A DNA stretch of 64,000 nucleotides from Desulfuromonadaceae bacterium. GTDB taxonomy: Bacteria; Desulfobacterota; Desulfuromonadia; Geobacterales; Pseudopelobacteraceae. Location: positions 155,212-219,211 of the forward strand of contig JAQTZV010000006.1 of assembly GCA_028687585.1 (NCBI GenBank), read 5' to 3'. Of this stretch, positions 1 through 8,640 are shown piece after piece. The notes under the pieces were generated by a model. That model did not search any database. It saw only the letters and a program-made list of their open reading frames with translations, and was not told where the DNA came from. The translations under genes and the position numbers were made by a program. Every line of letters starts with the position of its first letter. Position 1 is the stretch's first letter.

Positions 1-711
1 CATATCGACAATAAATTTAATGAGTTGCTGGTAGATGCAGAAAAGCCGCTGGTAGCAATTTCAACGCTTGGCACCACTGACAAATGTACGGTCCGAGTCC
101 GAAAGGTCCTGGAAGAGAAGGGCTTTGAGGTCATGGTCTTCCATACGCTTGGTACCGGCGGGTTGATCATGGATGAAATCATTCGGGAGCAGCCTGTTGC
201 GGTGGTGGTAGACCTGTCGCTAGTCGAGATAAATGATTTCCTCCACCAGGGACTCTGTAGTGCCGGACCGGACCGCTGCAAAGCAGCGCTCGAAAAAGGT
301 GTACCGACGATCTTTGCTCCGGGTAATATCGATTTTCTGGTGGCTGGGCCGATTGCTGACGCCCATGCGCGTTTTCCCGGCAAACGGTATCACATTCACA
401 ATGCCGCGCTGACAGCCGTGCGATCGGAGGCGGAAGAATTCAAGCATATGGCCGAGCATATGACCGGACTTATTGCAGATGCAAAGGGACCAGTGACGTT
501 CTTTGTCCCGATGCTTGGCTTTTCCGCTCACGATAGTGAACAGGGGCACCTGCATGATCTGACCCTGCCGCCGGTTTTTGCCGAACATCTGAAAAAGCTT
601 ATGCCGGCCGGAGTGCCGGTCAAGGAGTTTCAATGCCACATCAACGACGACCAGTTTGCCGACGCCATAGTCGAACAGGTTCTGGCATTTCGACAGCAGG
701 CATCGGCGTAA
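1..711 (+). CDS. UPF0261 / Tm-1-like protein, C-terminal part (runs off left edge)
   Basis: The frame is open to base 1, so this is the end of a longer gene; the TTG at 25 is not a convincing start. The visible 236 residues match the C-terminal domain of the full-length UPF0261 protein at 4552-5814: both have a strand and glycine-rich turn at the domain start (AISTLGTTDK here, AVSSFGFSEM there), a PGNIDFL / PCGLDFL motif, and a closing VTFFVPMLGFS / FTFLIPLQGWS segment. The plant homologue Tm-1 binds ATP through its N-terminal domain; the bacterial role is unknown. It lies 61 bases upstream of a biotin-carrier gene and probably shares its transcript. Two UPF0261 genes flanking one carboxylase suggest that they serve the same pathway; this is inference. 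Confidence 0.85.
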   Translation, partial: HIDNKFNELLVDAEKPLVAISTLGTTDKCTVRVRKVLEEKGFEVMVFHTLGTGGLIMDEIIREQPVAVVVDLSLVEINDFLHQGLCSAGPDRCKAALEKGVPTIFAPGNIDFLVAGPIADAHARFPGKRYHIHNAALTAVRSEAEEFKHMAEHMTGLIADAKGPVTFFVPMLGFSAHDSEQGHLHDLTLPPVFAEHLKKLMPAGVPVKEFQCHINDDQFADAIVEQVLAFRQQASA

Positions 712-772
712 AGTCTCAACAAGGCTGAAGAATGCACCTACTTATTACAATAGCAGACAGGGGTTGTAACTC

Positions 773-1255
773 ATGAAACTGACCAACGACGACGTACAGG
801 ACATACTGCAGCTGATCAACGTATCCTCCTTCAATGAACTGAATCTTCAGACCAACAACTTCAAGCTTTCCCTGCGTCGCGGCGGTGAAGGCGAATGGAC
901 TCAGTCATCGCAGGAACTGACCGCGCCCAACCTTTTGGAGCCGGTGGTGGCAGCGGTGGCTGCCAGCGCACCGGTGGCGGCAAAATCGACACTTCCGTCA
1001 GTTGATGGACTCATTGATGTGCGTACGCCGCTGCTCGGTACCTTCTATCGCTCACCCAAGCCCGGTTCGCCCCCATTTGTAGAGGTCGGCAGCCGGGTTG
1101 AGAAGAACACTGTGGTGGCCATTGTAGAGACCATGAAGCTGATGAACTCGGTGTATGCCGGCGTCTGCGGAACAGTTGTCGAAATCTGCCTGGATGATGC
1201 CCAGTTTGCCGATCACGATGCCGTGTTGATGCGCATTAAGCCGGAGGGGGTATGA
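773..1255 (+). CDS. Biotin carboxyl carrier protein of a biotin-dependent carboxylase (AccB-like)
   Basis: A 160-residue biotinyl protein. The N-terminal part resembles the AccB helix region, an Ala/Pro-rich linker follows (about residues 55-75), and the biotinyl domain fills residues 80-158. The biotin-accepting lysine lies in ETMKLMN, where most carriers have EAMKM. A TFYRSPKPGSPPFVEVG block matches the AccB thumb-proximal region. It carries CO2-biotin between the carboxylase encoded by the next gene (ATGA overlap) and a carboxyltransferase. Because the transferase here is DRE-TIM type and not AccA/AccD, this is unlikely to be the housekeeping acetyl-CoA carboxylase subunit, so I withhold the accB symbol. 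Confidence 0.9.
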   Translation: MKLTNDDVQDILQLINVSSFNELNLQTNNFKLSLRRGGEGEWTQSSQELTAPNLLEPVVAAVAASAPVAAKSTLPSVDGLIDVRTPLLGTFYRSPKPGSPPFVEVGSRVEKNTVVAIVETMKLMNSVYAGVCGTVVEICLDDAQFADHDAVLMRIKPEGV

Positions 1256-2619
1256 CCATACGACGCATCCTCATTGCCAACCGCGGTGAAATCGCGGTCC
1301 GGGTCGTGCGCAGCTGCCAGCGCCTCGGCATCGAAACCGTACTGGCGGCTTCGGAGGCCGATCTGGATTCCCTGGCGGCGCGAATGGCCGACCACACCAT
1401 CTGCATCGGTCCAGCCAAATCATCTGAGAGTTATCTTAACGTAGTTGCAGTAGTTGCCGCAGCTGTGGCGGCTAAGGCCGACGCGATTCATCCCGGCTAC
1501 GGTTTTCTATCCGAGAACCAGGAGTTGTCCAAAGCCTGCAGCGCTGCCGGCATCATCTTCATCGGACCGACGGCAGCCCAGCTAGATGCGGTCGGAGATA
1601 AGCTCAAGGCCCGCAGCCATGCCATCGCCGCCGGACTGCCGGTTGTGCCGGGAGGCGAGGTGGGCAGTATGGAGGAAGCACAGGCGGTGGCCGAAAAGAT
1701 CGGCTGGCCGATCCTGGTCAAGGCGGTCGGCGGCGGCGGCGGCCGGGGTATGAAGCAGGTCCACGAGCCGGACAAACTAATCGAAACAATGGATATGGCC
1801 ATGGCCGAAGCCCAGGCCGCCTTTGGCGATCCGCGCGTTTACCTGGAACGCTACGTATCTGCCGGACGACATGTTGAGGTTCAGGTGCTGGGCGATGGCG
1901 AGAACGTGATACATCTCGGGACGAGAGACTGCTCGATCCAACGTCGCTACCAGAAGCTGGTCGAGGAAGCACCGGCGCCGAATCTGCGCGACGGACTGCG
2001 GGAAGAGATGCACCGGGCGGCGGTTGCCTTCGGCAGACATCTCAAATATCGCGGTTTGGGGACGGTGGAACTGCTGGTGGATTGTGAGCGCGACACCTTC
2101 TACTTCCTGGAAATGAATGCCCGCATCCAGGTGGAACACCCGGTCACTGAGGCGATCTGCGGCCTTGACCTGGTGGCCGAACAAATCTCCGTCGCCGAGG
2201 GACGTCCGTTGCGCCTGTCCCAGTCCGATGTCAGGCTTTCCGGCCATGCCATCGAATGCCGGCTCAATGCCGAGGACTGGACCCGTGACTTCCGGCCGAG
2301 CCCCGGCACGGTGACTACGACCGCATTTCCGGTCGGGGAGGGGATTCGCATCGACACGCACATGCAGGCGGGGGCCAAGGTGCCCCCCTATTACGACTCG
2401 CTGGTGGCAAAACTGATCGTCCATGGAGAAGACCGCTCTAACGCAGTTGACATGATGCGTCAGGCGCTATCGCGTTGTGAGATTGGTGGAATCACTACCA
2501 ACCTGTCGATGCACGCCGAACTGATGGAACAGGCTGAATTTGCGGCCGGCGGTTTCACCACGGCCTACTTCCCTCGTTTCCTTGAACAAAAGATTGCCGC
2601 AGGAGGCTTCAATGGCTGA
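1252..2619 (+). CDS. Biotin carboxylase subunit (AccC-like, ATP-grasp)
   Basis: 455 residues, the usual AccC length. It starts with RRILIANRGEIAVRV, has the ATP-grasp glycine loop GGGGGRGMK near residue 165, the catalytic region FLEMNARIQVEHPVTE near 285-300, and the biotin carboxylase C-terminal domain after about 335. It uses ATP and bicarbonate to carboxylate biotin on the carrier encoded upstream, whose stop overlaps this start by four bases. The stop at 2619 overlaps the next gene's ATG at 2612, which fits a stoichiometric three-part enzyme. Confidence 0.93.
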   Translation: MTIRRILIANRGEIAVRVVRSCQRLGIETVLAASEADLDSLAARMADHTICIGPAKSSESYLNVVAVVAAAVAAKADAIHPGYGFLSENQELSKACSAAGIIFIGPTAAQLDAVGDKLKARSHAIAAGLPVVPGGEVGSMEEAQAVAEKIGWPILVKAVGGGGGRGMKQVHEPDKLIETMDMAMAEAQAAFGDPRVYLERYVSAGRHVEVQVLGDGENVIHLGTRDCSIQRRYQKLVEEAPAPNLRDGLREEMHRAAVAFGRHLKYRGLGTVELLVDCERDTFYFLEMNARIQVEHPVTEAICGLDLVAEQISVAEGRPLRLSQSDVRLSGHAIECRLNAEDWTRDFRPSPGTVTTTAFPVGEGIRIDTHMQAGAKVPPYYDSLVAKLIVHGEDRSNAVDMMRQALSRCEIGGITTNLSMHAELMEQAEFAAGGFTTAYFPRFLEQKIAAGGFNG

Positions 2620-4087
2620 TATACAACTCATCGACGTCTCCATGCGAGACGGCAATCAAAGCCTGTGGGGCGCCGTCGGCCTGAATACCGCACAGATCCT
2701 GCAGATCGCACCCATCGTGGATCGCGTCGGTTTCCGCGCCCTGGACTTTGCCTCCAGTACCGCCATGGGCATGGCGGTAAAGACCTTCAAGGAGGATCCC
2801 TGGGAACGCATCCGCCTGACCCATGCGGCCATGCCCAATACCCGGTTGCAGCTGATCGGTACAGGTCTGCGCTTTTACTCTTGGGAGATGCAGTCTCCCG
2901 ATTTCATGCAACTGGTCTATGACCGGCTGGTCATCAACGGCATCTCGCGTTTTGTCGTGCTGGAACCGATGCTGGATATCGAGACCATCCTCGAATCGGC
3001 ACGCATGATGCGCAAAGCTGGCGGCGAAGAGATTATTGCCGCCCTGACCTACACTATCAGCGAGGTGCATGATGACGCCTTTTATGCCGGACTGGCCGCG
3101 CGGATTGCCACATGCTCCGACATTGATCGTGCCTACATCAAAGACCCTTCCGGTCTTCTGACCCCTGAGCGGGCGCGCACACTGATTCCGGCCGTTGCAG
3201 CAAAACTGGGCGGCAAGCCGCTGGAGGTACATTCCCACTGTACCATCGGTCTTTCGTCCATGAGTTACATGGTTGCCGCTGAATTTGGCGTGTCAGCCCT
3301 GCAAGTCGCCTGTGGTCCGCTGGGTAACGGCACCTCGCTGCCCAACGCACAGCGAGTAGTGGCTAACCTGCGCGAACTGGGGCATACGGTGGATGTTGAC
3401 GACCGCGCCCTGGCCCTGGTGGCCAACTATTTCTCCCGCCTGGCCAAAGCAGAAGATCTCCCGGTTGGTGTGCCTCAGGAGTACGATGCGTCCTTCCTGA
3501 AGCACCAGATAGCGGGGGGGGTCATGACCACCACCCGGCGGCAACTGGCAGAGCTCAAGCTGGAGCATCGCTTTGCCGAGGTCATGGTCGAATCCAGCCG
3601 TGTGCGGGCAGAGTTCGGCTATCCGATCATGGTAACTCCCTTCCCGCAGATGGTCTGCTCCCAGGCGCTCTACAATGTGATCGGTCGCGAGCGTTACGAA
3701 AATGTCTCCGACCAAGTTATCCGCTATGTTCTGGGCGGCTTCGGCAGGCCGACCAAACCGGTTGATCCGGATGTCAAGGACCGTATCCTGTCGCGACCGC
3801 GGGCAAAGGAGATCATGGCCGAACCGACAGCACCAACGCTGCCGGAACTGCGCAAACGCTTTCCGTCCGGCATCTCGGACGAGGAATTTCTCCTGCGGGC
3901 CACCATGCCGGCCGAAGAGGTTAACGCCATGGTAGCCGCCGGGCCGGCAAAACGGCACTACAACCCGGACATACAGCCGATGCTCAAGCTTTTGCGCGGT
4001 CTGCAGCACTCTACGGCGACTACGGATATCGTTATCGAAAAACCGGATTTCCGTCTGGAACTGCGCAGCAACAGCTTCGTTGCCTAA
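2612..4087 (+). CDS. DRE-TIM carboxyltransferase subunit, pyruvate carboxylase B / OadA-like but divergent
   Basis: 491 residues from the ATG at 2612, chosen because AGGAGG lies 6 bases upstream; a longer open frame from 2540 has no such site. The HMGL-like TIM barrel has DVSMRDGNQS (residues 8-17), a lysine in YIKDPSGLL (K177, position of the carbamylated metal ligand in the family), and metal-binding HSH (H207, H209), followed by the PYC/OADA C-terminal domain. It should transfer CO2 from carboxybiotin to an acceptor. The pyruvate-enzyme segment that normally reads LLRGQNLVGY is here LIGTGLRFYSWE, and the EVWGGATFD segment is LDFASSTAMG, so the acceptor may not be pyruvate. There is no fused biotin domain; the carrier is separate. 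Confidence 0.85.
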   Translation: MADIQLIDVSMRDGNQSLWGAVGLNTAQILQIAPIVDRVGFRALDFASSTAMGMAVKTFKEDPWERIRLTHAAMPNTRLQLIGTGLRFYSWEMQSPDFMQLVYDRLVINGISRFVVLEPMLDIETILESARMMRKAGGEEIIAALTYTISEVHDDAFYAGLAARIATCSDIDRAYIKDPSGLLTPERARTLIPAVAAKLGGKPLEVHSHCTIGLSSMSYMVAAEFGVSALQVACGPLGNGTSLPNAQRVVANLRELGHTVDVDDRALALVANYFSRLAKAEDLPVGVPQEYDASFLKHQIAGGVMTTTRRQLAELKLEHRFAEVMVESSRVRAEFGYPIMVTPFPQMVCSQALYNVIGRERYENVSDQVIRYVLGGFGRPTKPVDPDVKDRILSRPRAKEIMAEPTAPTLPELRKRFPSGISDEEFLLRATMPAEEVNAMVAAGPAKRHYNPDIQPMLKLLRGLQHSTATTDIVIEKPDFRLELRSNSFVA

Positions 4088-4108
4088 TAACTATCAAGGA
4101 GGTATTTC

Positions 4109-4513
4109 ATGCAGGATGTGATCGAAATGTTGTCCGCTGTTCCCTGTTTTGGCAGTCTGGCAACCGTAGATAACGGTAGACCGAGGGTCAGGCCGTTTGC
4201 CTTCATGTTTGTTCAGGACGGCAGATTCTATTTTTGCACCTCAAGTACGAAGGAAGTGTACCGGCAACTGACGGAATGCCCGTTTATCGAGTTTACCAGA
4301 ACCGGTGAAGACATGCGCTGGCTGCGCATCAGTGGTGAAATCAGGTTTGAAGAGGATATCAGGTATAAGGAAAAATGCTTTGAGTTGTACCCGATGCTGA
4401 AAGATATTTACCAGACGCCGAATAATCCGCTCTTCTCGATTTTTTACCTGGAGCATGGCAAAGCATCAATTGACAGCATGACCGCAAGCCCGCGCAAGAC
4501 ATTTGAATTCTAG
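4109..4513 (+). CDS. Pyridoxamine 5'-phosphate oxidase family flavin split-barrel protein
   Basis: A 134-residue single-domain protein with the FMN-binding split-barrel pattern: an N-terminal helix, FGSLATVDNGRPRVRPF, FYFCTSSTKEVYRQL and a closing barrel strand with LRISGEIRFEED. Such small proteins bind FMN, F420 or haem, and the ligand cannot be told from sequence. A strong AAGGAGG stands 7 bases before the ATG. It is 21 bases after the carboxyltransferase and 38 before the second UPF0261 gene, in the same direction, so probably part of the same operon. Confidence 0.8.
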   Translation: MQDVIEMLSAVPCFGSLATVDNGRPRVRPFAFMFVQDGRFYFCTSSTKEVYRQLTECPFIEFTRTGEDMRWLRISGEIRFEEDIRYKEKCFELYPMLKDIYQTPNNPLFSIFYLEHGKASIDSMTASPRKTFEF

Positions 4514-4551
4514 TTTCTTCTTAAAAAAATTACGTATAAGGAGCAAGGCGC

Positions 4552-5814
4552 ATGTGTACTGCCGGTAAAGTCAAGAAGGGCATCGTGATCATCTGCAATC
4601 TCGACACGCGGGGCGAAGATATTGTCTTTGTGCGGGAGTTGATCCGGGGGCGCGGACATACCGCCATTCTGCTGGATTTCAGCATGGAGGAACCGCCACC
4701 CGTTCCTGGTGACATTACGTGCGAAGAAGTTGCCCAGCGGGGCGGTCTGCCTATTGAAACGGTGCGAGAGTATTATCGCACCGATCGGGAAACTGCAACT
4801 AACAACCAGATCAAAGGTGCGACTGCAATTGTCATCGATCTCCTCAAACAGGGCAAGGTACATGGTGTCATCGGTATTGGCGGCGCTACCTCCAGTCTGG
4901 TCTCGACCGGCGTCATGCAGCAGTTGCCGTTCGGCATGCCAAAGCTGATGGCTACGCCCATGGCCTCCAACCCGCGTTATACCGAAAAATGTGTCGGTAC
5001 CAGCGATATTACCATGCACAACACGGTGCTCGACATCGTCAAGATGAACCAGCTGCTGAAGGCGCAGATCACCAATGCCGTCGGTGCCATTTGCGGCATG
5101 GTCGAGATGACGCTGGGGACGGAATTCACCTTTGACCGGCCGGTGATTGCCGTATCGTCGTTCGGCTTTTCCGAAATGGCGGCCCAGACCTCTCTGGGAA
5201 TGCTTGAGGAGGCCGGCTTCGCACCCGTGGTATGTCATGCCCAGGGCAAGGGCGACAAGGGTATGGAGGATATGATCCGCGACGGCATGTTCCAGGGGGT
5301 GCTTGATCTCTGTACCGGTGGCATCACCGAGCATCTGTTCGGCGGCAACCGAGATCCCGGGCCGGACCGCCTCATGGCGGCGGTGCGAAAGGGTATTCCG
5401 GTTGTACTGGCCCCCTGCGGTCTTGATTTCCTGAGCTATGGAGGGCGCGCGGACAAGTTGGCCGAAACCAAAGATCGGCTTCAGTTTGTCCAGGACTCAT
5501 TTCGTACACAGGTACGTACAACAGTCGAGGAACTGCAGCAGGCGGCTGATGTCATTGCTGAACGGCTTAATCAGTCGAGTGGACCTTTCACTTTTTTGAT
5601 CCCGCTGCAGGGGTGGTCGTCGATCAACAAGGAGGGTAAGCCGCTCTACGACCCTGCAGCTGACGCCGCTTTTGTGGCTCGACTGAAAGAAAAACTCGAT
5701 AACAAGGCTGCCATCAAGGAGGTGGATCTGCATCTTTACACCCGGGAATTCGCCCGCGCCGCGGTTGACGAACTGGTGCGTCTGTTCGCGGAGGCCAGGC
5801 CTGTAGTCGCCTGA
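4552..5814 (+). CDS. UPF0261 family Tm-1-like ATP-binding domain protein
   Basis: 420 residues, full length for the family. The N-terminal domain (about 1-185) contains CNLDTRGEDIVFVREL and GIGGATSSLVSTGVM, the latter in the nucleotide-contacting region of Tm-1-like domains. The C-terminal domain (about 190-415) matches the partial gene at 1-711. Function in bacteria is not established. Position between a biotin-dependent carboxylase and a beta-oxidation-like set suggests a role in the same catabolic route, for example as an ATP-dependent accessory, but this is inference. Confidence 0.88.
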   Translation: MCTAGKVKKGIVIICNLDTRGEDIVFVRELIRGRGHTAILLDFSMEEPPPVPGDITCEEVAQRGGLPIETVREYYRTDRETATNNQIKGATAIVIDLLKQGKVHGVIGIGGATSSLVSTGVMQQLPFGMPKLMATPMASNPRYTEKCVGTSDITMHNTVLDIVKMNQLLKAQITNAVGAICGMVEMTLGTEFTFDRPVIAVSSFGFSEMAAQTSLGMLEEAGFAPVVCHAQGKGDKGMEDMIRDGMFQGVLDLCTGGITEHLFGGNRDPGPDRLMAAVRKGIPVVLAPCGLDFLSYGGRADKLAETKDRLQFVQDSFRTQVRTTVEELQQAADVIAERLNQSSGPFTFLIPLQGWSSINKEGKPLYDPAADAAFVARLKEKLDNKAAIKEVDLHLYTREFARAAVDELVRLFAEARPVVA

Positions 5815-5901
5815 ACGGTGGCAACAAAGTATTTATTTTCCGGTGTTTGGGACCGGATCATCACAATTGTGCAGTATTCCATAAACTGAAAGGAGAATCA
5901 C

Positions 5902-6645
5902 ATGCTTAAGAACAAGGTTGCTTTAGTTACGGGAGGCGCAGAGGGGATTGGGCGTGCCATAGCGGTGGTATATGGCCGTGAGGGGGCTCGGGTGGTGGTG
6001 ACAGACTGTAATGACCAGGGGGGCAAAGAGACGGCAGCCATGATCAATCAGTCTGGTGGACAGGCGATCTATCTTCATCTCGATGTGACAAGCCCGGAGA
6101 ATCACGAGCAAGTGGTGGATGAGGCGTGCAAGCAGTTCGGGCAACTCGACGTTGCCTGCAACAATGCGGGCATCAGTGGCGAGTTCCGGCTCACGGGCGA
6201 CCATACTCCCGAGACCTGGAAACAGGTGATCGATATCAACCTGACCGGAGTCTTTTACGGCGTTCGCGCCCAGATCAATGCCATGCTGAAAACCGGCGGC
6301 GGCTCCATCGTCAACATCGCGTCGATCCTGGGACAGGTCGGCCTTGAAGAAATATCCCCCTATGTTGCTGCCAAACACGGAGTTGTCGGCTTGACCAAAA
6401 ATGTTGCTCTCGAATACGGTACCAAGGGTATTCGCTGTAATTCAGTCGGCCCGGCCTTTATCAAAACCAAGCTCGTCAACAACCTTCCCGATGATGTCAG
6501 GGATCACCTTAGTTCAATGCATGCCTTGAATCGCATCGGAGAGCCGGAGGAGGTTGCCGAAATGGTGGTGTGGCTCAGCAGCGACAAGGCCAGTTTTATA
6601 ACCGGTAATTACTATGCAGCAGATGGCGGCTATCTGGCTCGTTGA
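5902..6645 (+). CDS. Short-chain dehydrogenase/reductase (SDR)
   Basis: A classical SDR of 247 residues. The cofactor loop [10 protein letters not shown] lies near residues 9-18, the structural motif NNAG near 88, the catalytic serine in NIASILG, and YVAAK supplies the Tyr/Lys pair near residues 153-157. An acidic residue after strand 2 (VVTDCND) favours NAD(H) over NADP(H). The FabG-like architecture fits a 3-hydroxyacyl or secondary-alcohol dehydrogenase. It precedes a thiolase by 24 bases, which supports 3-hydroxyacyl-CoA oxidation; the substrate is unknown. Confidence 0.88.
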   Translation: MLKNKVALVTGGAEGIGRAIAVVYGREGARVVVTDCNDQGGKETAAMINQSGGQAIYLHLDVTSPENHEQVVDEACKQFGQLDVACNNAGISGEFRLTGDHTPETWKQVIDINLTGVFYGVRAQINAMLKTGGGSIVNIASILGQVGLEEISPYVAAKHGVVGLTKNVALEYGTKGIRCNSVGPAFIKTKLVNNLPDDVRDHLSSMHALNRIGEPEEVAEMVVWLSSDKASFITGNYYAADGGYLAR

Positions 6646-6669
6646 TGCTGTCAGGAGAGGAATGCGTTA

Positions 6670-7851
6670 ATGAGTTCAACCGTCAAAGTGATCGGTGTCG
6701 GTATGGTCAAATTTGCCAAACCGGGCGCACATGAACCCTATGAGATCATGGCCGGCAAGGCTGTCCGGGCCGCACTGACTGACGCAGGCATCGGCTACGG
6801 CGATGTTCAGCAGGCTTTTGCCGGCTATGTATTCGGTGATAGCGCTTGCGGACAGGCAGCCCTGTACCGTGTCGGCATGACCGGCATACCAATAGTGAAT
6901 GTCAACAACAACTGCTCGTCAGGGTCGTCCGCTCTCATGCTGGCGCGGCAGGCTGTCCTGTCCGGAGCAGTCGAGTGCGCCCTGGCGGTCGGTTTTGAGG
7001 AGATGCGTCCTGGCGCTCTGGGACCGGTCTGGGATGATCGTACTTCGCCGCTTATGGATCTGGAAGCGAAGCTGGAGTCGTTGCTGCCGGATTTGCATTC
7101 CGGAACAAATGCGTTGCGTCTGTTCGGAGCGGCGGCATCGGCTTACATCAATAATACCGGTGCTAATCCGGATATCTTTGCCAAGGTGGCGGTCAAGACG
7201 CGCCGGCATGCGCTCAATAACCCCTATGCCCTGTTCAACAAACCGCTGACCGTGGACGAAGTGATGCAGTCACCGGTCGTGTTTCCGCCCTATCTGACCC
7301 GGCTGGAGTGTTGTCCGCCATCGTGCGGCGCCGCGGCGGCGATTGTCTGCAGCGAAGCCTTTGCCAGAAAACTTGGCGCCAGCCGCGCCGTATCGATTCT
7401 TGCCCAGGCCATGGCAACCGACACGGTGGCCAGCGAAAGGGATCCGATTGGTCTGGTGGGTGCGGACATGACTCGCAATGCCGCACAGCAGGTCTACGAT
7501 CAGGCCGGCATCGGTCCGGAAGACATCAAGGTGCTGGAGCTGCATGATTGCTTTACTTCCAACGAAGTTACCACCTATGAAGCCCTCGGTCTCTGTCCTG
7601 AAGGCGGGGCAGAAGAGATGATAAACCTCGGAAATAACACCTACGGCGGAAGATATGTCGTGAATCCGTCAGGCGGACTTATGTCCAAGGGGCATCCTCT
7701 CGGCGCTACCGGGCTTGCCCAGTGCGCCGAACTGGTGACTCAGCTGCGGGGCGAGGCGGAGCGGCGACAGGTAGAAGGCGTTCGTATTGCGCTGCAGCAC
7801 AATCTGGGATTGGGCGGGGCCTGTGTGGTGACACTCTATGGTCACGATTGA
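6670..7851 (+). CDS. SCP2-type thiolase (acetyl-CoA acetyltransferase family)
   Basis: 393 residues, typical of SCP2-type/lipid-transfer thiolases. The nucleophilic cysteine lies in NNNCSSGSSAL (about residue 81), the catalytic histidine in GGLMSKGHPLGATG (about residue 340), and the C-terminal HNLGLGGACV supplies the last active-site cysteine. The family cleaves 3-ketoacyl-CoA in sterol and branched-chain side-chain oxidation, or condenses acyl-CoAs. The upstream SDR and the downstream hydrolase suggest thiolytic cleavage in a catabolic pathway. Confidence 0.88.
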   Translation: MSSTVKVIGVGMVKFAKPGAHEPYEIMAGKAVRAALTDAGIGYGDVQQAFAGYVFGDSACGQAALYRVGMTGIPIVNVNNNCSSGSSALMLARQAVLSGAVECALAVGFEEMRPGALGPVWDDRTSPLMDLEAKLESLLPDLHSGTNALRLFGAAASAYINNTGANPDIFAKVAVKTRRHALNNPYALFNKPLTVDEVMQSPVVFPPYLTRLECCPPSCGAAAAIVCSEAFARKLGASRAVSILAQAMATDTVASERDPIGLVGADMTRNAAQQVYDQAGIGPEDIKVLELHDCFTSNEVTTYEALGLCPEGGAEEMINLGNNTYGGRYVVNPSGGLMSKGHPLGATGLAQCAELVTQLRGEAERRQVEGVRIALQHNLGLGGACVVTLYGHD

Positions 7852-7894
7852 CACGTAGTCGACCGAATATACTTCAACTCTATGAGGAATCAAT

Positions 7895-8608
7895 ATGAGT
7901 ACCTATGTCCTGATACATGGCGCGTGGCACGGCAGGTGGTGTTGGGATAAAGTCTTGCCGCTGTTGGCAAAAGAGGGCCACACCGTAGTGGCCCCGGACC
8001 TGCCGGGACATGGAAATGATTCCACACCCATCGGGGACATCTCTCTGCGATCGTACAGCGAGCGTGTCTGTCAGGTGCTGGACGCACAGACCGAACCGGT
8101 GATCCTGGTCGGGCACAGTATGGGTGGTATTGTCATCACACAGGCGGCAGAATACCGGCCCGATAAAATCAAAAAGCTGGTCTATCTGACCGCCTTCCTG
8201 CTGCAAAACAGCGAGTTTCTGCTGCAGTATGCCGGACAGGATGAAACATCAGCGGTTACCGCAAATCTGATTGTTGCCGAAGATTACAGTTGTGCTTCGG
8301 TAAGAGCAGATGCCCTCCGGGAGGCTTTTTATGGCGATTGTTCCGATGAAGACTCCATGCTGGCAACCTCTCTGCTGGTCCCCCAGTCAGTGGCCCCTCT
8401 GGTCACTCCCGTCAGTACCTCGTCACAGAACTTCGGCCGCATACCGAGATTCTATATCTCCTGTCTGCGCGACCGGGCCATAACTCCTGCAATCCAGAAA
8501 CAGATGTACAGCAATGTGCCGTGTGAACAACTTATTCAGATGGATACCAGTCATTCTCCATTCTTCTCAGCACCTGAGGAACTTGTCATGCACTTGCTTT
8601 CACTCTGA
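7895..8608 (+). CDS. Alpha/beta hydrolase, methylesterase/hydroxynitrile-lyase-like
   Basis: 237 residues. The start HGAWHGRWCW is typical of the plant methylesterase/HNL-like subgroup and its bacterial relatives. The nucleophile elbow is GHSMGG (Ser near residue 74), the acid lies in SCLRDRAI, and the histidine in TSHSPFF near the C-terminus. Expected activity is hydrolysis of an ester or C-C bond of a small hydrophobic substrate. It closes the first catabolic gene run; the convergent LysR gene ends 32 bases further on. Confidence 0.85.
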   Translation: MSTYVLIHGAWHGRWCWDKVLPLLAKEGHTVVAPDLPGHGNDSTPIGDISLRSYSERVCQVLDAQTEPVILVGHSMGGIVITQAAEYRPDKIKKLVYLTAFLLQNSEFLLQYAGQDETSAVTANLIVAEDYSCASVRADALREAFYGDCSDEDSMLATSLLVPQSVAPLVTPVSTSSQNFGRIPRFYISCLRDRAITPAIQKQMYSNVPCEQLIQMDTSHSPFFSAPEELVMHLLSL

Positions 8609-8640
8609 TGTGCTGGCGGAGCCGGCAGGGTTATAGTGCA

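Noticed and set aside
2540..2611. Longer N-terminus for the carboxyltransferase
   Set aside because: It overlaps the biotin carboxylase gene and lacks a ribosome site; AGGAGG directly precedes the ATG at 2612.
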